Shown here: positions 1 to 10,500 of the stretch, one piece after another
Layout: each line of letters opens with the position of its first letter
Numbering within the stretch: the first letter of the stretch is position 1
Assembly (NCBI RefSeq): GCF_901000735.1
Contig: NC_081546.1
Location: 27,795,900-27,859,899, forward strand
Origin: Corylus avellana
Taxonomy: Eukaryota; Streptophyta; Magnoliopsida; Fagales; Betulaceae
DNA: 64,000 nucleotides
Reading direction: 5' to 3'
The notes under the pieces: generated by a model
The model's database searches: none
What the model saw: only the letters and a program-made list of their open reading frames with translations
Told to the model about the DNA's origin: nothing
Made by a program: the position numbers and the translations under genes

Positions 1-510
1 AACAATCGTTTGAAATAAAAATCAAGGGGGAGAACTTATACAAACAATCTCATTGATATATGTGTTAGCATAATAAGGGAAATGCTAGTTGCTATTCTAA
101 TGTTCTCCTAGTATCCTTATAACTGTAATATATCTTTTAAAATTACCAAGATATATTGGCAGTGTTTATTAAAAGTCCACAAGGGAAAGAGCGAGCAAAC
201 ATGGCAGAGGGTGGCAATTTGAAGTGCATTCCAGTGATTGATATGCAGGAAATGGAAGATCTAGAGTGGTATAAGAAACTGAGGGAAGCATTGGAAGAAT
301 GGGGTTGTTTCAGGATCGTCAACCGGGGCGGAACTATATGTTTTAGTTTGGGGGGCAAAAGTTAAAAAAAAAATATATTTGGGGGGCAAAAATAATTTTT
401 AAGGTCTATTGTATAAACAATAAAAAAATTGAAAAAAAAAAAATATTTGGGGGACCACCTTAGGCCTTGGGGGCGAGGGTCCCCCCAACAGCTAAGGTGG
501 TTTCGCCCCT
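1..510. repeat. Duplicated segment, copy 1 (partner 20430-20930)
   Basis: This stretch matches 20430-20930 in the same orientation almost base for base, including the leader, a dioxygenase first-exon fragment and the MITE inside it. The MITE is in both copies, so it inserted before the duplication. Copy 2 is broken inside the MITE and joined to a different repeat that also occurs at 15627-16170. Confidence 0.85.
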
Positions 511-570
511 GATCGTCAACCACAAGATCCCCGCAAGCCTAATGTCAAACTTGTCAAAGTACAAGATTCG
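201..570 (+). pseudogene. 2-oxoglutarate-dependent dioxygenase, N-terminal fragment split by a MITE
   Basis: The frame from ATG 201 reads as the non-haem dioxygenase N-terminal domain (DIOX_N): IPVIDMQEME, then KLREALEEWGCFRIVN. After a 187-bp insertion it resumes as NHKIPASLMSNLSK. The motif around EEWGCFRIVNH is characteristic of plant 2OG-Fe(II) dioxygenases and resembles the DAO (auxin-oxidising) group, although the subgroup is an inference. The insertion brings in a stop, and no catalytic HxD...H core follows, so only about 50 residues of a roughly 300-residue enzyme remain. A frameshifted paralogue lies at 20656, and a C-terminal exon of the same family lies at 48902-49099 on the opposite strand, as expected for arms of an inverted duplication. 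Confidence 0.75.
324..510. mobile_element. Mutator-like MITE in dioxygenase exon, 10-bp target duplication
   Basis: Terminal inverted repeats of the AGGGGCGAAAC type bound a 187-bp non-coding element. The left end is mutated to CGGGGCGGAAC. The flanks 314-323 and 511-520 are identical (GATCGTCAAC), giving a 10-bp target duplication that fits Mutator-like elements. Removing the element and one duplicate restores the reading frame of the dioxygenase exon. Confidence 0.8.
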
Positions 571-1570
571 TAACACCCAGGTCTCATATTGAGAAAATGA
601 TAGTCTAAATAAAATGAGTGATTTAAAAAGAAACTAATGTGTCTAAAGTACCACATTACTTACTTTACTAGGTGGAACTATGTTTTATAATTGATTTTAT
701 GAAAGCTTCAAATTGACAAATTCTTTTGAGATAATAGCTTAAATACACATATTTTCTTAATTAAAAATAAGCATCATTGTACTTTGTTCTAATTCTTGTA
801 TTTTATTAGTTAATTGTAGAATACTGTCCCATTGCTAACTTGAGTTTAACTTGAATTTTGGCAAACCGATTTTTGTTTTTATTTTTGGAAACTGTTTTCT
901 CGAGAGTAAAAACAGATTATTATTCTTATTCTTTTTATTTTATTAAAAAAGTGTTTCTTGAGAAACGGTTTTAAAAACAGTTTGTGATAACAGAAAATAG
1001 TAGTGTTTGCTACCTGGGATGCGAGCACGGCTGAAGGTGAATGGAAGACAAAAAGCGAAAGAAAGACAAAAGTGAGACAAAGCAAAACAAAGAAAGGAAA
1101 GCAAAGCTGTTATTCCATGATTGGGCCCACTCACACCTAAAGCAAAAAGAAAAAGACAAAAAGAAAAGAGATTTACGATATTGGCCCTTTCTCATTCTTT
1201 GGAAGGCTATGAGGTGAACACATAGGGCTTGTTTGGGTGTTGATTTGAAAAAAAATTACGTTTAATACTCAAAAAGTTTATTCGGAGAAAAAAGTATATG
1301 TTTGATAAAAAAAATTAAAATTAAAAGTACCTTTAAAGGTTTATAAGTGATCAAAACACACTTTTGGCAGAAATTTAAATGAAATTTTTGTCAAAAAATA
1401 CTTTTTGATTTAAAATTTTTATTTTTTAAACATAATCTCATACATGCTCTTTAACTTTACGGATTTTTATCTTTTTTACAATCACTCTATTAAATTGCAA
1501 ACACAGAGCTTTTGGGCGAAACCAACAAGAAAAAGATGAAAATATTGTTAAAGTTTAACCATTATACATG
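571..1570. other. Non-coding, AT-rich; possible MITE end near 1227
   Basis: No gene is supported here. From 1227 the sequence GGGCTTGTTTGGGTG, followed by poorly conserved A/T-rich text, resembles a PIF/Harbinger or hAT MITE end and is similar in wording to 63788-64000. No matching right end or target duplication was found. Confidence 0.35.
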
Positions 1571-1574
1571 TCTA

Positions 1575-3290
1575 TCAGCAAGAGCCAAAATACTGAAACA
1601 GTCTAATAAAAAGAATTTCTAAACGATGGTTTCTTACTTTCTTTTGCATCCCATGAATAAAAATGCACGGCTTCTGATCGATAGGAGACAGAATAAACAA
1701 AATTTTCCCACTAAAAATGAATAGAAAAGCTGATAATTCTAAATTGATGAGTTTTAAACCAAAAGGTTCCACATCAAACAGCAAATTGAACATTCAAAAT
1801 GAGATTGCCATGCAAATCTCCACCCTCATATAAAACTTTAATAGTAGAGAATGTGGCCTAATCTATATATTTGTTAGAAAAACTTCTTTCTGTGCAGAAA
1901 TAGTCGAACCTCTGACACAAAAGATTGTGGTTGTTTTTGTACATTTTGTATTTTGTACACAGAGGTATACTCGGATCATTTCTCTATTAGTTCATATTGA
2001 CACTATCATCAAGCTTTTATGTTAGAACAATTCACTTTCTCTTTCCAGTTGTTGATTGATTTTAAACAAAAATAGAGAAGACGAACTAAAGAAAGACAGA
2101 AAAAAGCAGATATGCGAAAAATCTAACTAAACCTTCAAGTAGAAGAACAATTTTAGCAAAGTTTAGTATCTTCATGGACATTGCTCTTTCAACAATTTTT
2201 ACTGCTATAAATTCTATCAATTCCTACAAAATATAAATTCTTGCATTAATATACTACTTAAGCTCAAGATTAATGAAATATTTCACCATAAAGTATAAAA
2301 TGCAAGAAGAATTGATTTTGTGGGGACGCCATTCATAAAAAGTGTTGCATGTAGGGTCAACAAATGAAAATTTGTTTAGTAAACATTTGAAAATGTTTTT
2401 TAAAAGAGAAATGATACACTTCTCAAAAAATTTCTCCAAAATTTATTCTTTAAATGATTGTCACAGTCTTATGTAATATATTATTTTAGAAAAATGTGTC
2501 ATAATCTCATGAAATTAGCCTATATCCTTTCAAAAGTTTATGGTTCTGTTTCTCTATATAACACTATATATCTATCATCTTCATTACTCAATAAGATCGA
2601 ACTAAGGAAGAGATTTATTATGTTTTGTTAATAATTAAACCATTTCAATAGTAAACCAACTTAACAAAAATTAACTAAGAAAAGAAAAAAAAAAATTGCA
2701 AAAACTTAGGAGAGTGAGAAGGATCTCTATATATTTGGCAAAACTACATATGGGGCTAGCCCAAAGTTCGAGGCCGGCTCAATCCTTTGGAGCTCAACAA
2801 TGCACTGGGCCGGCTTTATTTAAAATGGCACTAAAAGCTAACCATTGCGGCTTGCTCATCATTCTAGTCCTCCATTCTCCATAAGGGGTTTTTTTACAAT
2901 GAAAAGCACTCAAAGTTACAATTATTTCAATTTGCTCTTACTTAGAATAAAATACTCAATCTGATTTCATTCAATCATATCCTAATTCAAAGAAAAAAAA
3001 ATTACATGTGGGTTTCCATGAGGTCACAATGTTTCCCTTAGCATCTATTGATCTAATTTGTACCATACGGTCTTTTCTCTAAGAAAGTAACAAATATTCC
3101 TACAGTTGATTGCCTGATCCCCCGGTAGATTTCGGGCAACAAATACCTGCAAAAAAGGATAAGAGTGATCAAAGACTTGTCGGTGGTACCGTCAAAAATA
3201 AATAAATAAATTGTAATGCTTAAGTTAGTAAGGTTGAGAGATGAATTGCCTAGAGAGTGAGAGTTAGGATGGTCTTAGAGAGAATGGTTA
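1575..3290. repeat. Left arm of large inverted duplication (partner about 49900-52030)
   Basis: Read in reverse complement, this region follows 49900-52030 closely, including the GGCCGGCTCAATCC text near 2770 and 50560 and the GTAGGGTCAACAAATG text near 2352 and 50950. It contains, at about 1640-1800 on the minus strand, a short ECT-like piece corresponding to 51830-51960. The right arm carries two SINEs that are absent here, so 2906-2930 and 1795-1822 are empty sites. Confidence 0.8.
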
Positions 3291-3292
3291 TT

Positions 3293-3604
3293 CGAATCAT
3301 TGTATATCTTCTCTTTATGCGGAGCACCCACTAATGAAACAGTCTTTGTCAAGTGTCGTCTGCTTATAGGGGTACCAACCTTATTATGCATGGTGCAGAG
3401 TTATGGCTCACTGACAAAATGTGGTCGCTACCTAATGCAGCGCCAAGGTCGATCGGAGTGGTTATCCTATGCACATATTCCTAGTGTTCTATATGTGATT
3501 GGAGCCTTTGGCTTAGGCCACATCCATTCAATCCAAAATGTAGCCTCTTGAGCCCGTACTCGCGATTTAGACTAGCCGAGTGCGTATCGAGTATATCATT
3601 CTTA
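3293..3604. other. About 310-bp segment absent from the paralogous arm
   Basis: The flanks (AGAGAGAATGGTTATTC to the left; the text before ACTTTCTC and TTGAATGAAC to the right) are contiguous in the right arm near 49905-49960. The intervening 310 bp is therefore an insertion here or a deletion there. It is less AT-rich than its surroundings and has no convincing long coding frame, terminal repeat or clean target duplication. Its identity is unknown. Confidence 0.5.
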
Positions 3605-3724
3605 TAGTTAGATCAAAATGCCAACTTTCTCGATATCATTTAGTCTTGAATGAACTTAATATTACTTGTTAGATTGAAATCATTATCTCAAGACATCTTA
3701 CAAGTATAGTTTGATAATAATAAC

Positions 3725-4427
3725 TAGGGGTGTCAAAAATAACCGGGAAACCGGAACCGGGACCGGAAAACCGGGAAACCGGGAAACCGGAAACCGGAAA
3801 ACCGGGACCCGGTTCCGGTTCCGGTTTCAAAAAAAAAAAAAACCGGGACCCCGGTTCCGGTCCCGGTTTTTGGCACCCGGTCAAAACCGGGAAAATCGGA
3901 ACCGGGTATTAAATTATATATATATATTTTAATTCTTTTACTCTTAGTATTACGCAATACTCAGTATATATATAAAACAATACTTTTTATTGTTTTAATG
4001 TTTTATTTATGTATCTAATTTAAAATTATGTTTAGGGTATTTTTAAAAATTTGAATTTTTATTTTTAAGGCTCATATAGGCAAAAACATTGATTATTTAG
4101 GATTTTTTTGCTTTTTTAGGTTTATTTTTTAATTATTTGAAACAATCACAATAAAGCCTCTTTAATTTAGACAAAAAGATTAATAGTTTCTTTTTTAAAT
4201 GAGCTAATTTATGAAAAAAATAATGGGCTTATTTTAGGCCCAATACCTAAAATAAGCCCCAAACACTAATTATTTTCAAAAACCGGGTACCGGACCGGGT
4301 AAAACCGGAACCGGGACCCCGGTTAACCGGGGTCCCGGTTCTGGTTCCGGTTTCCCAAAACCAAGAACGAGAATTGGTTGGAGTTCGATTTTGGCCTTAG
4401 GAAGCCGGTTAGGGTTGGCTTATTTTT
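3725..4427. mobile_element. hAT-like non-autonomous element with CCGGAACCGG subterminal arrays
   Basis: The left end TAGGGGTGTCAAAAATAA leads into arrays of AACCGGGACCGG, and a second, oppositely oriented array lies at 4281-4360. The direct repeat AATAATAAC flanks the element at 3716-3724 and 4428-4436. The paralogous arm has the uninterrupted site at about 49815-49826. The right end stops at TTATTTTT: the last ten or so bases expected from the left inverted repeat (GACACCCCTA) are missing. Confidence 0.75.
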
Positions 4428-4586
4428 AATAATAACATTTATATTTTGCTAGATGATTACTAGATATCTTAAAACAATGAGCACTAATGTCTTCAAAATT
4501 ACATTCGGATGCTTGTCTAAGGAAAGCACTTACTTGCAAATTGGCATGGAATTTTTTTTATTTTTTTAATTGAGCACAATTTTAAT

Positions 4587-4915
4587 TGTTAGAATATATG
4601 GAAAATATATTATATTTTCCATATATTCCATAATTATGCTGATATTGAAATATTCTTTATTTATGGGTTGATTGTAATCATATATTGGGATTGTAATCAA
4701 ATCAAGGGGATTTGATTACCAAACTTATATTTAGACATTACCCTATAAATAGGGACCTTTGTATTGTAGACAAATGAAGTTAATGAGCACAATGTAGCCC
4801 TTAGGGGTATTCTGAGTGGTGGACGTAGGTGTCTAACACCGAACCACCCGTAAGTTCTTTGTGTTTATTTTCTATATTGTTTCCGCTTATATTCCCCATA
4901 ATCATTATTTCAACA
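4587..4915 (+). mobile_element. Solo LTR with TTAAT target duplication
   Basis: The element starts TGTTAG and ends CAACA, is 329 bp long, and is flanked by TTAAT at 4582-4586 and 4916-4920. A TATA-like TATAAATAGGG near 4744 would be the LTR promoter and is followed by an R-region-like stretch. The paralogous arm around 49656-49690 lacks the element. No internal region or second LTR is present, so this is a recombined solo LTR, probably from a copia-type element. Confidence 0.75.
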
Positions 4916-5108
4916 TTAATTAAGGAAACCAAGATCCTCAACTTCCCAGTTGTTCATATTGAAGGCAGCTTCTTCCCTCTCTTCATGTCTATCTTCTTGA
5001 TTGTGGAGAAAGAGAAAAGTAGAGCGAATTGGAGGGAAGCATAAGGGTCAACGGCCCGTGCCGTAGCCGTTGAAACATAATGGGTGGATGGTTGAGGTCA
5101 TGCATGCC

Positions 5109-5208
5109 NNNNNNNNNNNNNNNNNNNNNNNNNNNNNNNNNNNNNNNNNNNNNNNNNNNNNNNNNNNNNNNNNNNNNNNNNNNNNNNNNNNNNNNNNNNN
5201 NNNNNNNN
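5109..5208. other. Assembly gap (100 N)
   Basis: Exactly 100 N, a gap placeholder of unknown true size. The right flank is inside an ECT-like pseudogene, so part of that pseudogene may be missing. Confidence 0.95.
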
Positions 5209-5960
5209 TATTTAATGCTCTTATGAACATCATCTCTACAGTATAACTTTGCAGATTCAGAACCCCAACTCTTTCCTTTTTGCCTGTTGAGCCTGAATTT
5301 CCTATTGGGTGGTAACCTTTCAAAAGGCCTTTTGAGACATGAAAATGTAAATGAGGCACCTGTAACATTAAATGTGCACACAATAAGTATACTTGTATCA
5401 CATAAGAGAGCCCATGATCGAAGGTAATGACAACACCTTCAAAGATCAATTTAAACTAAAGTATTTCCTCTCTACAAACAGAAGAGAATCTTTGATGACA
5501 AACAGCAGACCTCTGGCAAGTCGAAACACAATAGAATTTTCTAACTGCAGCTAAATAAGGGAGTAAACGATTTAAAGAAATGGGGCCCCAACGATTAAGA
5601 TAGGCAGAGCAGTAATGCAATACACACACACACACAAATACCATGAAACTTCAAAATTACAATGAACTTTTAATGAGGTTGCTTAAAAAAATGAAGTACC
5701 TTGTTCAATGTTCTGATAGGTGTTGTATGAGGAATAGACTTTGAAAATTTATTAGCAGTGTTACCATTTATTTTCATAGAGTTTAAGCCATTTGACTTGG
5801 GAAAAATAGTCCAACCTGAAGCACATTGTGTATTTACAAAACCGGCAGTGGTTCCATTTAGAACATCCCCAACAAGTGTATGAGAACCATCCACATGAAG
5901 ATTACAATGATCATCCAACTGAGTTAAGGATCCATTATATCCTGCAAAATGACAGAATAA
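5209..5960 (-). pseudogene. YTH-domain m6A reader (ECT-like) pseudogene fragment
   Basis: Translated minus-strand blocks resemble the N-terminal half of plant ECT proteins, which bind N6-methyladenosine in mRNA through a C-terminal YTH domain. The blocks read in order: GSLTQLDDHCNLHVDGSHT, VGDVLNGTTAGF, KSNGLNSMKINGNTANKFS, KGLLKGYHPIGN and finally DDVHKSIK next to the gap. The last block normally starts the YTH domain (SYSEDDVHKSIKY in family members). The blocks are in different frames and lack a start, so the gene is broken. The YTH core itself is absent here but present at 27430-28020 on the plus strand. The call rests on recalled family sequence; a profile search would settle it. Confidence 0.65.
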
Positions 5961-6764
5961 ACAAAATTTTCCCTCTAAAAATGAATAGAAACCCTGCTAA
6001 TTCTAAATTATTGAGTTTTATACTAAAAGGTTCCACATCAAACAGCAAATTGAACAATCAAAATGGGAATACCAAGCAAATCTCCACGCTCAGATAAAAC
6101 TTTAATAGTAGAGAATGTGAAACAAAGGGGGAAAAAACTTCTTTCTATGCAAAAATCAAACCTCGAAAAAAAAAAAAAAAAAAAAAAAAAATTTAATTTA
6201 AATAAACCTTGAAGTAAAAGAATAATTTTAGCAAAGTTTATGTTCATCTAAACTTTATCCCTAAGCTAGAAGGCCTCAAAAACTAAATTTTTATCCAAGA
6301 ACTGATTAAGCAAAATATTGCATGAATGACCAAATCTTTGAATTGTGCCAATTTCAATCTTACAAAAGAGCATGGCCATGATAGAAAGAAAGTATGACCG
6401 GAAAACAGAAATCAAACAAGAAAGGCACAAGAGGGAAGTAGCCATTGATTCAATCAAACAAGAAAACAGAGAAGTAGCCATTACTAATTGTAATTTGAGT
6501 CTCATTAAGGTGGCATACTCCATGACAGAAAGAAAGTATGACCGGATTTAGAGTTGCTAAACATTTAACTAAGAATTGTAAGTCAGTTTCTTGCCACAAA
6601 ATTCAATTACAATCGCTTGGAAAATTTTACCTTAAACACACTTCACAAAAAAGAATTATTAGGAGAGGCTATGGAGAGTAACACCACTAGCATGAAATTT
6701 GCAAAAATAATAAAGCAAAAAACTATAAAAGCAGGAACTATCATATTTAGGTCTGATTTCAAAG

Positions 6765-7118
6765 GGTAATAAAAATGCTCAAGTGGATGGCCAGGTTGTG
6801 AAAACAACATGGCTAAGAGAAAGAAACCAATTAGTAAGACAGACCACCTAAGGAAGGGTACTTCTTATTTGTTGCAAAGTTAGCTTATTNNNNNNNNNNN
6901 NNNNNNNNNNNNNNNNNNNNNNNNNNNNNNNNNNNNNNNNNNNNNNNNNNNNNNNNNNNNNNNNNNNNNNNNNNNNNNNNNNNNNNNNNAAGGGTAATAA
7001 AAATGCTCAAGTGGATGAGCCAGGTTGTGAAACCAACATGGCTAAGAGCAAGAAACCAATTAATAAGACAGACCACCTAAGGAAGGGTAGCTTCTTATTT
7101 GTAGCAAAGTTAGCTTAT
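6765..7118. repeat. Near-identical 125-bp sequence on both sides of an N gap
   Basis: Positions 6765-6889 and 6989-7118 are about 95% alike and directly abut the two edges of the gap. The same text recurs at about 41220, 43410 and 45750 in the opposite orientation. The arrangement looks like two overlapping contig ends, or two haplotypes, that were not merged. Confidence 0.75.
6890..6989. other. Assembly gap (100 N)
   Basis: A placeholder gap. Its flanks duplicate one another, so the true gap may be zero or negative in size. Confidence 0.95.
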
Positions 7119-7140
7119 TGAAATAATTTTCTTTTAATAA

Positions 7141-7144
<4 letters not shown>

Positions 7145-7176
<32 letters not shown>
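7145..7176. repeat. (TA)n microsatellite
   Basis: An uninterrupted alternating TA run of about 30 bp lies just downstream of the TNL-A 3' end. Confidence 0.9.
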
Positions 7177-7181
<5 letters not shown>

Positions 7182-7596
7182 AAAAAATAAAAAAAACAAG
7201 ACAAGAAGCTGCAATGAAACCCTTGCAAACCCACACCGCCACAATCAACATCAATATTATGTGTACACCCAAAATTGACTTGTAATATGTGAAACACTTA
7301 CATTATTATAACCCAAGTTTTGGGGTGATTTGATTGATGTAATTGGGATTCACCAAGAGGCATATCCTCTGCATTTGAAATTCCTTGGCAAAAGTCAGAG
7401 TACACAAGCTGGTGCTTGTAATGATGGGATTGACACAATGAAGGACGAGTTTGCCATGTTGGTAGAGTCCACCACAAGGGTGCTGAGAAGCATTTCATGT
7501 CTTAGATCTCAGCAGCTATCAAATTTTCTGGAGCGAAGAATGCCTCTTTTGTTGTTGGCACCAATTGGATTCCAAGTTGCCATCATCATCATCATT

Positions 7597-10500
7597 TCAA
7601 GTCCCTTCATATCTTTGTTTTATATGAAATCCACAACTTTTAAAGAACAGTGATGCTGAATCATTCCTGAATTCAAATATAACTCGAAGATCATCCGTCT
7701 TTAGCTGAGAGTAGTATGAATCTCCGTAATATAACCATACACGATCTGACCTGGCTGACTCATATGTCAGCATAGAGATATCAGAATGGATTGATTGACC
7801 ATTATTGATGACTTGAACATGAACATGAAAAAGACCTTCATCTTGTCCATCATATGTCGGTCCAATAACAGCAAAGAAAGCAAATGTTTTTTTCTCTGAA
7901 TCCAAATATAGAGGCCCGGTATCTATTTCACACCGATTAGTATTTGAAACCTCTTTACAATAGCTGAAGCAATTTGGAATCCTATTTCCCGGACATATAC
8001 ACTGAAATACACGAAGCTTAGGATGTCCCTGTTACATGGATATGACAAATTTTCAGTGATACAACCTACAAATCAAGACACACACTAACATGTATATATA
8101 TATGAGAGAGAGATGAGAGAGAGAGAGGGAGAGAGAGGGAGAGAGAGATGCCTCATTGAATAATTGATCGTGTACAGCATTCCCTATCTGTTCAGGGCAA
8201 TCGGAGAAGTCAATCCCGCTAAGCTTTGGTAAATCGTATATATTATTAAATGGAAGTCTTTCCAATGACGTGCATCCACGCAAAACTACACGTAATATAT
8301 TTCGTGGAAGCTCTGGAACTTTTCGAAGTTGCTTGCAACGATCCAAGATAAGGATTTTCAATTGAAAAAATCTGTTGAACAGTGTAGGAAGGCTTACAAT
8401 AGCGCTATCGCTTAGAACAAGACATTCCAAACTGTTTAAAGAGCATTCAAGTTGAAACTTCTGTTCCAATGATTGCAGTACCGAAGATACCGTTCCAACC
8501 CGCAAAGGATATGGTGGGACACATGTATTAAAAAATTGAGATCTTCTTGGTTCTTCTAAAAATATTTCCAAGGACACGCAACCCCAAGCATTCACGTCTA
8601 TTACATTCGGTGGAAGTGCTAGAATTTCTCGGAGTTGCTTGCATTCATGCAAATCAAGGTACTTCAATCCAACAAAACTTTCGATACATCGAGGAAGGGT
8701 AACAATACCACTCCTTGATAGATCTAAACGGTACAACGTGAAGCCACAACCATGTGCCCTTATGAAATTTGATTCTAAAAGATTCCTAAGATTTGTGGAA
8801 CAGTATAAATTTAATTTCTCTATCCCACCCACCAAGCACCCAATCGATGAAGGGAGTCCTTTTAAACTAGAACAACCAGTGAGAAAAAGTTCCTCTAAAT
8901 GTTGCAACATATAAATGCTATGTGGAAGATTCATAAGGTGTTTATTAAATTGTAGATGTAATTTTTTAACCCCAACGAGGTACCTAATGGATGAAGGCAG
9001 TTCCTCTATACCAGTTTGAGAAAAGTGGATATATTCTAAACATTTCATTTGACACTCAATTTCAGGAAAGTTCTTAACCATTGAACAACCAGAAAATTTG
9101 AGATATTTTAGAGATCTCAACTTGAAGCTTGTTGGAAAACTTCTAAGATTAGAGCAAGATGTAATGATTAGCTCAACAAGCTGATCAAGGAATCCAACGG
9201 AATAATGAACCTCAACTAGATTTTTGCAATCAACAAGTTTTAACGACTCTAAATTTGGGATCCTTGAAACATCAGGAATTTTTTCAAGGAATTTACAGTT
9301 ACAGAAATCCATAGTTGTCAAGTTTTGGAAATGCTGTCAAGAAAAAAAAAAAAAAAGGGAAATAAATTAGTTTGAACCTTTAAAGAAGCTTAATAGCAGA
9401 ATTTAAAAATACAAATATTAAAATAAAAATTTTACCTGAACTCCCTCCAATATCTTGATTCGACTATGAGCCATTCTTAAAATCACAAGGTTATTTCCAC
9501 GAAAATTGGGTGGAAAATATTCTCCAGGATATTCAACCCAATCTATCACTCTTAACTCATTAGATAGAAAATTAGGTTCTTCAGTAAGACGTGCATTATG
9601 ACTTATAAATAGTCTGAGCCCTTTCATCTTCTTAAAGGCCTTGAGACTCAGGTGTATCAGGTCTAGATCAGGAAAATCTATCAATATGCCCTCAACTTTG
9701 TTTGTTGCCTAACAAAAAAATGTATAGTTAAAGTGTATCCACAAAATCATAACATAAAGTTCTCCATATTTTAACACTTACTAGAGCTATAATTTTAGTC
9801 TTGATAAAATTTATTTCCATTTTTATAAGTATATAGGTATATGCATTTATTACTTGGTAAAAAGGAAGAAGCTGATAATCCATCTGCTTTGTCTTTGTAC
9901 ATTGCTTCTTCTTTCTTTTCTTTTCTTTCTTTTTTTTTTTTTTTTATATAGATTTTCAAAATGAGTAATTTATTTTTATTATTGGAATGTCCCTGATCAG
10001 TCACATTCTCAAAATTAATGTCTTATATATATACATAATGAGAATATTACACTCGTTCAAAAAATAAAAATTAAGATACTCATAAAAAATGGGCATATCT
10101 TTGAATAAAAGGAGTTACACATGATCATTTTACTTTTTTTCCTCATAATTAAAAGCATTCCATTTGTTCAGCTCTTTTGTAATATTATTGGTCAAGTTTC
10201 CATTTACTTGTTATTGTATAATGAATAACAAATCATTGAGAGAAGCAGCCCATTAATTTATTTTATTTTTAAGAAAAAATGTTGCTCATTGGTGGCAGGC
10301 TACCACTGCGCAACTGCCAGTGTTTTAGAAATGAAAATTTTTTGAAACATTTACCAAGTAAGTAGTAAAGGGCATGTTTAGTAAAGTTGTGTTTAAATTT
10401 TAGATTTTTTAAAAAAGTTTTTAACACAATAAAAATTGAGAAATGTTGTATATAATATTGTCCACAAATAGAAATTTGGTCATTCATAATTAAAAATATT

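Noticed and set aside
3300..3551. 83-codon frame in the 310-bp inserted segment
   Set aside because: No recognisable domain, and no paralogue to test conservation. Kept only as part of an unidentified insertion.
7330..7653. 107-codon frame on the plus strand downstream of TNL-A
   Set aside because: It is antisense to the TNL-A last exon and its 3' region, whose minus-strand reading matches TNL-B.
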